Below are positions 1 to 4,230 of a DNA stretch of 5,937 bases, in pieces; positions within the stretch are counted from its first letter, which is position 1; each line of letters begins with the position of its first letter. A program made the position numbers and the translations under genes. The stretch comes from Planctomycetaceae bacterium (lineage in GTDB: Bacteria > Planctomycetota > Planctomycetia > Pirellulales > Thermoguttaceae). The notes under the pieces are model-generated. The model saw only the letters and a program-made list of their open reading frames with translations, did not search any database and was not told the DNA's origin. The stretch spans positions 1 to 5,937 of the forward strand of contig SUVI01000189.1 in the NCBI GenBank assembly GCA_015062085.1. Reading direction: 5' to 3'.

Positions 1-1307
1 ACGTTCTTGACGTTCCAGTCCGCCGTGTTGGAAATGTTCAGCACCGTCTTCGTCAGATTCAGCGTTTCCGGAAGCGTTCCGCCGGAGTAGTTGAGCGTCT
101 TGCCGGTAAGGGCGAGCGTGTTGTCGGAGGTTTTGATCTCGCCGCTGGAAATGACGATCTCGCCGCTTCCGCCAATGGTGTTGGTGCCGGTGAGGTTCAG
201 GAGACCGCCATTTTTGATGATGAGACCGCCGCCGTTCGCGGTATTTCCGCTATTGGCAAATGTGTCAGTGACATTAACGGTTCCTCCGTCAATAACAAAA
301 GCCGCATCCGCATACCCGCCGGTGACGGATTGAGCATTGACCGTCCCTCCATTTCGGACTTCAAAGTCTTTATGGTCCATCCGGATATAGGAGTCGGCAT
401 TTAGTACGCTATTTGCTCCGTCCACCAAAACATGGCCCGTACCATACGGCATGTAAACCGTCCCGACGTTTAGTTTTCCGCCGTTAGTGATATTGACTTC
501 GGCATGAGAATAATTGGTATCAGAATTTGGATCATTAAGTCCCGTATCGTCCGCACTACTGATCGAGAGGGCCGTAACTGTTCCGCCGTCAACATTGAAA
601 ATTCCAACACTTTTTTCAGTCGTATTGACGCTTCCAAAACGTCCGAGTGAAATGTGTGTACCTGAGCCAGTGAGTTCTACAATACCGCCTTTATGGACTG
701 TTACGACACCAATGGCGTTATCACGGAAGGTCCCATCAGCATAGGTGTAGTTTGCTCCAATATGGAAACTGCCATCCGAAATCTTCAGTGTTCCATAAAT
801 GTCCGCATTGCCTTCACCGCGAGAAGCAAAATAGAGTGAATTGGTCAGATTCATCTCACCGCCGGCCTCAATGGTGAGATTAGAGACACTTCCCTTATGG
901 CGGGCCATGTATGTGTATTTCTCAACGTTGAATTGACCACCATTCTTAATGATGAGATTTGAAACGTTACCAGGCGCGGTTCCAGAACTGAAAGTGGATG
1001 AAAGATTTACGGCACCTTCAACTGTCATTGTCCCGTTATTCAGAATAAGTCCGGAATTTGCGGAACTATGGCCATCACCGGGGATGGGGTTCACAGCATC
1101 CGCTTCCTGGACTGCGTAATTGTAGGTATCGCCTGCCGGAACAGTCGTGCTTTCCTCAATGATGACCGACTCGGAGAAATTCTTTTCCGCAGCGTTCACC
1201 GGAGCCGTGAGCGCGAGGGCCATCAGCGCGGAGGCTGTAAGGGTGATCTTGCCAGTCTTGGCGAATGTGTTAAGCGCACGGCGAAGTTTGGTCGTGTTGG
1301 TTTTCAT
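1..1307 (-). CDS. Secreted beta-helix repeat protein, adhesin/autotransporter-passenger-like (N-terminal part, runs off window)
   Basis: The frame is open without a stop from the ATG at 1307 to base 1: 435 full codons plus two bases, so the C-terminus is missing. Residues 1-39 look like a long Sec signal peptide: a basic n-region (KLRR at 7-10, K17, K20), a hydrophobic core at about 21-36, and likely cleavage after VNA (37-39). The mature part is rich in Gly, Asn, Thr and Ser and repeats a short strand followed by a Gly turn: LIIKNGG 118-124, LTIEAGG 144-150, VTVHKGG 202-208, FNVDGGTV 237-244, VNITNGG 271-277, FEVRNGGTV 315-323, FVIDGGTV 337-344, LIIKNGG 362-368. Late rungs start about 22 residues apart (293, 315, 337, then 362, 384), as expected for coils of a right-handed parallel beta-helix. 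This resembles autotransporter passengers and large planctomycete surface proteins. Whether it ends in a beta-barrel, a PEP-CTERM anchor or something else cannot be seen. The start is supported by GAGGT (1318-1314) seven bases before the ATG. No catalytic motif is visible; a surface or adhesive role is inference. Confidence 0.8.
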   Translation of the reverse strand, partial: MKTNTTKLRRALNTFAKTGKITLTASALMALALTAPVNAAEKNFSESVIIEESTTVPAGDTYNYAVQEADAVNPIPGDGHSSANSGLILNNGTMTVEGAVNLSSTFSSGTAPGNVSNLIIKNGGQFNVEKYTYMARHKGSVSNLTIEAGGEMNLTNSLYFASRGEGNADIYGTLKISDGSFHIGANYTYADGTFRDNAIGVVTVHKGGIVELTGSGTHISLGRFGSVNTTEKSVGIFNVDGGTVTALSISSADDTGLNDPNSDTNYSHAEVNITNGGKLNVGTVYMPYGTGHVLVDGANSVLNADSYIRMDHKDFEVRNGGTVNAQSVTGGYADAAFVIDGGTVNVTDTFANSGNTANGGGLIIKNGGLLNLTGTNTIGGSGEIVISSGEIKTSDNTLALTGKTLNYSGGTLPETLNLTKTVLNISNTADWNVKN

Positions 1308-1519
1308 AATATTACCTCGTATAATGAAATGTTTGATGGTCCCGGAATTTTGACTTGTTTCTGTTTCAACACTCACACTGATAAAACGGAATACTCCGGT
1401 ACTTCGGGATTTTATCGTAAAATTATGTTCATATTTTAAAATTTTTTATCTAAATCCTCAGAATCTCCTCCTCCCTCGCATTTTAACATAATGGCAGAGT
1501 TTCACTGTTCGATAAAGTT
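1308..1519 (-). promoter_or_regulatory. AT-rich 5' leader of the beta-helix gene with Shine-Dalgarno
   Basis: About 210 bases separate the beta-helix start codon from the terminator of the upstream gene, so the gene must have its own promoter here. I found no convincing -35/-10 pair at normal spacing. AT-rich -10-like strings occur (for example TAAAAT near 1408-1413 on the minus strand) but without a matching -35. The clear element is the Shine-Dalgarno GAGGT at 1318-1314. Two other marks are a purine tract GAGGGAGGAGGAG (1477-1465, minus strand) and a 35-base imperfect inverted repeat bounded by ATAAAA (1381-1386) and TTTTAT (1410-1415). Confidence 0.5.
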
Positions 1520-1520
1520 T

Positions 1521-1559
1521 AAAAAAAGAAATCCGCACGTTCCAATTTCAGAACGGCGG
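1521..1559 (-). terminator. Rho-independent terminator of the lipoprotein gene
   Basis: Read on the minus strand, CCGCCGTTC (1559-1551), loop TGAAATTG, then GAACGTGCGG (1542-1533) form a 9-bp GC-rich stem with one bulged T. It is followed at once by ATTTCTTTTTTT (1532-1521). The stem begins 7 bases after the lipoprotein stop codon. There is no T-run on the plus-strand side, so it acts in one direction and isolates the lipoprotein gene from the beta-helix gene downstream. Confidence 0.85.
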
Positions 1560-1566
1560 AGGTGTG

Positions 1567-2478
1567 TTACTGGAAGATCGGTGCAGGATTCAGGACTCCG
1601 TAGGAAGCGGCCGTCGGGGGCGGAAGCTGCGATACAGGCGGTTCGGGTTCCGGATCGTTTCCAAGGACCACGTCAGGTGTATCTTCTTTTGTCTTCTCGG
1701 TCTCCTTTTCGCTAGTTTCCTGAACGACGTCCTCGATGATCTCTTCCTCCGTCTTCTTTTTTTCCTCGTCAAGATTCTTTCGGAAAAACGCCTGCGATCC
1801 GACCGAGACGAACGGTTTTTCTTCACTGTCTACGTCGATGAGCGGGATCGCAGTGTCGTCAAAGACCGCTTCCTCGTAAATATCGCCGGTCTGGTACGGT
1901 CCCATTCCAAAGATCCAGCGGCTTTTGGAACGGCTTTCCGCGATCGTGTTTCCAGACTGCCAAACGGGTCTGCGCCCCTCACGCGTGTATGCAAAAATGC
2001 CGATCTTGACGGTGGCTTTCTGGACGGTCTTCTTCGCGATGGCGACTTCCGGAAGCGTCGTGGTGGTGAAATATCCGAATCCTGGGATCGTCATTTCGCT
2101 GATGCCGAACATGGTGTCGTGCTGGTCGGTACCGCTTGTCCCTGCGCGGAGTTCTAAGATGATGTCGGCCTCTTCCTCGGTCTCCTGCAGGAGACAGCCG
2201 CTGGCGAGCGTGTGCTGGCGGATGAGGCTCAAAAGGTATTTGTGGTCCGTGACGCTTTCGATCGCAGTGGATTTGATGAAGACTTTCTTCCCGGAGAGGA
2301 TGGAAAAATTGACCTGACTGACCGCACGGTCCATCGCATCGGAGAGTAGGAGCTGTTCGGTCGCCGTTCTGGAAGTGTTGGAGAGTTTGGAGGTCCCGCA
2401 GCCAGCCGTCCCTGCCAGACAGAGCGACAGACAGAGTACAGTGTATCGGCAAATTGGGGATCTGTGAGTCCAAAACAT
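1567..2478 (-). CDS. Predicted outer-envelope lipoprotein, planctomycete conserved family (DUF6655-like)
   Basis: 303 residues. Residues 1-26 are a lipoprotein signal peptide: Arg6 and Arg11, a Leu/Cys-rich core (VLCLSLCLAG), then TAGC with Cys27 as the likely lipidated residue. The -3 residue is Thr rather than Leu, so the lipobox is slightly weak. The mature start GCGTSKLSNTSRTATEQLLL (26-45), the RQHTLASGCLL segment (87-97), RAGTSGTDQHD (111-121), the PVWQSG segment (171-176) and WIFGMGPYQTGDIY (188-201) match my memory of a planctomycete lipoprotein family of unknown function (DUF6655, recalled, not searched). Residues about 236-303 form a charged then Pro-rich tail (DEEKKKTEEE, PEPEPPVSQLPPP) that looks disordered. 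Function is unknown; the similarity to small envelope-assembly lipoproteins is only in size and localisation. The start at 2478 has a weak AAGG nine bases upstream but is the start that gives a complete signal peptide. Transcribed from the minus-strand promoter at 2569-2597, divergent from tatC, and ended by the terminator at 1521-1559: a single-gene unit. Confidence 0.85.
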   Translation of the reverse strand: MFWTHRSPICRYTVLCLSLCLAGTAGCGTSKLSNTSRTATEQLLLSDAMDRAVSQVNFSILSGKKVFIKSTAIESVTDHKYLLSLIRQHTLASGCLLQETEEEADIILELRAGTSGTDQHDTMFGISEMTIPGFGYFTTTTLPEVAIAKKTVQKATVKIGIFAYTREGRRPVWQSGNTIAESRSKSRWIFGMGPYQTGDIYEEAVFDDTAIPLIDVDSEEKPFVSVGSQAFFRKNLDEEKKKTEEEIIEDVVQETSEKETEKTKEDTPDVVLGNDPEPEPPVSQLPPPTAASYGVLNPAPIFQ

Positions 2479-2549
2479 CCGAAAAAACCTTGGAATTTAA
2501 CACCAAAAGGAAACGCAAAATGTTCAAACGTCCCAATATCGACAGACGC

Positions 2550-2568
2550 TCAGCACAATATTGTCTGA
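2550..2568. promoter_or_regulatory. Palindrome over the lipoprotein transcription start, candidate operator
   Basis: ACAATATTGT (2555-2564) is a perfect 10-bp palindrome. Allowing one extra base (C2554), it extends to TCAG/CTGA, giving nine paired positions per half. It abuts the minus-strand -10 box (2569-2574) and covers the expected start point near 2562, where a repressor would block initiation. No regulator gene is visible in the window, so an operator role is inference. Confidence 0.35.
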
Positions 2569-2597
2569 AGTATAGCAAAAAAAAACAGCTTAATCAA
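2569..2597 (-). promoter_or_regulatory. Sigma70-like promoter of the lipoprotein gene
   Basis: On the minus strand TTGATT (2597-2592) and TATACT (2574-2569) are separated by exactly 17 bases, with a T-run in the spacer. The predicted start near 2562 gives a leader of about 85 bases before the ATG at 2478. It is the best-scoring promoter by eye in the window and matches the orientation of the gene. Confidence 0.7.
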
Positions 2598-2637
2598 GAG
2601 GAATTTTTAAAGATGATGGAAAAACCTTGCTGTTTTT
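2581..2637. repeat. 9-bp inverted repeat between the divergent promoters
   Basis: AAAAACAGC (2581-2589) and GCTGTTTTT (2629-2637) are perfect inverted copies 39 bases apart. The left arm lies in the -35/-10 spacer of the lipoprotein promoter and the right arm lies 12 bases upstream of the tatC -35 box. This placement would suit a dimeric regulator or looping protein acting on both promoters; it could also be chance in AT-rich DNA. Confidence 0.35.
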
Positions 2638-2649
2638 GGGCTTGACGGG

Positions 2650-2677
2650 TTGAAAAAAATTCGAGATGTACTATAAT
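2650..2677 (+). promoter_or_regulatory. Sigma70-like promoter of tatC
   Basis: TTGAAA (2650-2655) and a consensus TATAAT (2672-2677) lie 16 bases apart, giving a start near 2684 and a 5' leader of about 63 bases. An upstream TTGACG (2642-2647) is closer to the -35 consensus but is 24 bases from the -10, which is too far. Confidence 0.7.
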
Positions 2678-2703
2678 GGGAAAATATTTGGTATTTCGAC
2701 TGC

Positions 2704-2738
2704 GAATTTGCAAAAATTCCTTTCCAGATAAAAAGGAA
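2704..2738 (+). promoter_or_regulatory. tatC leader: two mutually exclusive small hairpins, one covering the ribosome binding site
   Basis: GAATTT (2704-2709) can pair with AAATTC (2714-2719) around a GCAA loop. TTCCTTT (2717-2723) can pair with AAAGGAA (2732-2738), which contains the tatC Shine-Dalgarno AGGA (2734-2737, nine bases before the ATG). The two stems share 2717-2719, so only one can form fully. Both are short and AU-rich, so they may be weak; the arrangement is visible, a regulatory role is not proven. Confidence 0.35.
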
Positions 2739-2746
2739 ACTTTTTT

Positions 2747-4111
2747 ATGTCAAGAATCAACGAAGATGATTATTTTCAGGACAGTACGATGTCCTTCGGA
2801 GAGCACCTCGAGGAACTCCGAAACTGCCTGATCCGCTCGATCGCCGGCCTGGTCGTCGGTTTTCTTATCGGTCTGATCATCGGCGGCGACGTCGTGGAAC
2901 TCGTTCAGACCCCGCTGAAACGCGCATTGACGTCGTACTATCAGGGACGGACGGAAAATGAGATCATCGCCAAACGCGACGAATTCTATCAGCGCGGCTA
3001 CGGTGAAGACATCATGGCTCTGCCCACGATGTACAAAGTGGTCGGTGAACGTGTGCTTATCAACCCGGACGAACTCGGGAAGGCTCTCGGTGTGGAGGTG
3101 AAGGATATTTCCGCGGATCTCGCCAACCCGTGTAACTGGACGGGAGATGATGGGACCGAAACGCTGACTTCCGAGGAAGCGCTCGCTAAGGCAAAGGAGT
3201 GGAAATTTGCAGACTACCTCAATGTCGAAAAGTGGGCGCAGTGGTGCAGTGAAAGCTGGTCCGAAAAAGGGATCGATCTGAACGAAGACGTTTCCCAGAC
3301 CGTACTGGAAGAACAGAAGAACGCGCAGGAAGCGGCTTCAACTGAAAGCGCGGCTCCCGCGGAAAATGCAGCTCCCGCGGAAAATGCAGCTCCCGCGGAC
3401 CAGACCGCAGCAGCAGAAACCGCTGCCGGAACTTCCGGAACAGAAGCGGCGGCACAGACCGTCAAACCGGAACGCGACAAAACGCGGCTCGTTTCGATCT
3501 ATCTTTGGCGTCCAACGGAACAGGATGAACGCACAAAAGTGAAAAACTTTGCCGTTCAGGAAACGTTTATGATCTACCTGAAAGCGGCGCTCGTCTCCGG
3601 TCTGATCATCGCCAGCCCGTGGATCTTCTGGCAGATCTGGAGCTTCATCGCTGCCGGTCTTTACCCGCACGAAAAACGGTACGTCCACGTGTTCCTGCCG
3701 TTCTCGCTCGCGCTGTTTCTCGGCGGAAACTTCCTGGCGTTCTTCTTCGTGTTCGAGCCGGTACTTCAGTATCTGTTCAGCTTCAACGACTGGATGGGGA
3801 TCGCGCCGGACCCGCGGATCAGCGAATGGCTCGGATTCTTCCTCTTCCTTCCGATCGGTTTCGGGATCAGTTTCCAGCTTCCGCTGGTCATGCTTTTCCT
3901 TGATCGGATCGGAGTTTGCTCCGTCAAACTGTACACGAGCTACTGGCGCGTCGCGATCCTGGTCATCGCGTTCCTTTCGATGGTCCTGACTCCGGCCGAC
4001 CCGACGAGTATGGTCCTCATGGGCCTGCCGCTGCTCTTCCTGTACCTGCTCGGGATCCTTGCGTGCAAGTTCATGCCGCGGATGCGAAATCCGTACGCGG
4101 ATCAGCAGTAA
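2747..4111 (+). CDS. tatC: Sec-independent protein translocase TatC with large periplasmic insertion
   Basis: Membrane core of the twin-arginine translocase, which receives folded RR-signal substrates and moves them across the cytoplasmic membrane with TatA. 454 residues against about 240-260 for most TatC. Conserved marks: HLEELR at 20-25 (Glu23 and Arg25 match E. coli E15/R17), TM1 at about 29-47, Pro56 (matches P48), the ETFMIYLKAALVSGLI helix start (272-287), SPWIFWQIWSFIAAGLYPHEKR (290-311; Glu309 matches E103 of the signal-peptide site), GFGISFQLP (371-379), TPADP (415-419) and a final helix at about 423-441. In GFGISFQLP the usual TM Glu (E170 in E. coli) is Gln377. The extra length is one insertion in the first periplasmic loop, about residues 62-266, with an acidic/aromatic part (64-190) and an Ala/Pro/Glu linker (196-238) containing AAPAEN repeats. 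Preceded by AGGA nine bases upstream and its own promoter; followed by a strong hairpin. I believe a long loop is common in planctomycete TatC; function of the insert is unknown. Confidence 0.95.
   Translation: MSRINEDDYFQDSTMSFGEHLEELRNCLIRSIAGLVVGFLIGLIIGGDVVELVQTPLKRALTSYYQGRTENEIIAKRDEFYQRGYGEDIMALPTMYKVVGERVLINPDELGKALGVEVKDISADLANPCNWTGDDGTETLTSEEALAKAKEWKFADYLNVEKWAQWCSESWSEKGIDLNEDVSQTVLEEQKNAQEAASTESAAPAENAAPAENAAPADQTAAAETAAGTSGTEAAAQTVKPERDKTRLVSIYLWRPTEQDERTKVKNFAVQETFMIYLKAALVSGLIIASPWIFWQIWSFIAAGLYPHEKRYVHVFLPFSLALFLGGNFLAFFFVFEPVLQYLFSFNDWMGIAPDPRISEWLGFFLFLPIGFGISFQLPLVMLFLDRIGVCSVKLYTSYWRVAILVIAFLSMVLTPADPTSMVLMGLPLLFLYLLGILACKFMPRMRNPYADQQ
3350..3399 (+). repeat. 18-bp tandem repeat within tatC (AAPAEN linker)
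   Basis: Two complete units (3350-3367 and 3368-3385; GCG/GCA then GCTCCCGCGGAAAAT) and a third partial unit encode AAPAEN, AAPAEN, AAPAD at residues 202-218. The units differ only at the third base of the first codon, so the duplication is recent or kept uniform. It sits in the predicted periplasmic linker of TatC and probably acts as a flexible spacer that can change length by slippage. Confidence 0.85.
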
Positions 4112-4122
4112 AATAAAATCGC

Positions 4123-4159
4123 GAACCGGCCAAAATTTACGGATTTTGGCCGGTTCTTT
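4123..4159 (+). terminator. Strong hairpin after tatC, probable intrinsic terminator
   Basis: GAACCGGCCAAAAT (4123-4136) and ATTTTGGCCGGTTC (4143-4156) pair perfectly over 14 bp around the loop TTACGG, starting 12 bases after the tatC stop. On the plus strand only TTT follows (4157-4159), a poor U-tract. On the minus strand the hairpin is followed by GCGATTTTATTTTA, which is better. It may therefore terminate weakly forward, protect the tatC mRNA end, or stop antisense transcription. Confidence 0.7.
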
Positions 4160-4230
4160 CCCAGAGACTTTTTCCCGAACCGTTTTCCATCCCCCATCCG
4201 CCCGACTTTACTTTTCGCAGGAATGAAGCT
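4157..4230 (+). promoter_or_regulatory. Short spacer before the ResB gene with Shine-Dalgarno, no clear promoter
   Basis: The 74 bases between the hairpin and the ResB start are pyrimidine-rich (CCCGAACC, CCATCCCCCATCC). I see no -35/-10 pair at usual spacing. AGGA at 4219-4222, eight bases before the ATG at 4231, sets the start. An ATG at 4223 stops after three codons and overlaps the real start, so it is ignored. The gene may depend on read-through of the upstream hairpin or on a promoter type I cannot recognise. Confidence 0.4.

Noticed and set aside
1278..1307. Tat signal peptide on the beta-helix protein
   Set aside because: Arg9-Arg10 is present, but the rest of the SRRxFLK motif is missing and about ten residues separate the pair from the hydrophobic core; a long Sec signal fits better.
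1068..1439. 123-codon plus-strand frame opposite the start of the beta-helix gene
   Set aside because: It crosses the signal-peptide region and leader of the real gene and has no recognisable protein features.
1564..2157. 197-codon plus-strand frame opposite the lipoprotein gene
   Set aside because: It is antisense to a gene with a clear signal peptide, promoter and terminator. Its sequence is Arg/Phe/Leu-rich without domain-like features, typical of a shadow frame in GC-biased coding DNA.
1979..2578. 199-codon minus-strand frame overlapping the lipoprotein gene in another frame
   Set aside because: Its start lies upstream of the mapped-looking promoter start point and its translation is His/Arg-rich noise, while the overlapping frame has coherent lipoprotein features.
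2520..2645. A 41-codon basic plus-strand frame (start at 2520, AAGGA nine bases upstream), nested in a longer frame from 2454
   Set aside because: It overlies the lipoprotein promoter, its palindrome and the inverted repeat, has no promoter of its own in the plus direction, and its composition (Lys-rich, AT-rich) is what intergenic DNA gives. It would need conservation or transcript evidence.
2642..2677. TTGACG with TATAAT as the tatC promoter
   Set aside because: The spacing is 24 bases, outside the range of sigma70 promoters; TTGAAA at 2650 gives 16 bases and is preferred.
3214..3688. Minus-strand frames opposite the tatC linker
   Set aside because: They mirror the Ala/Pro/Glu repeat of TatC (giving Ser/Gly/Ala/Phe repeats) and have no start or regulatory support.
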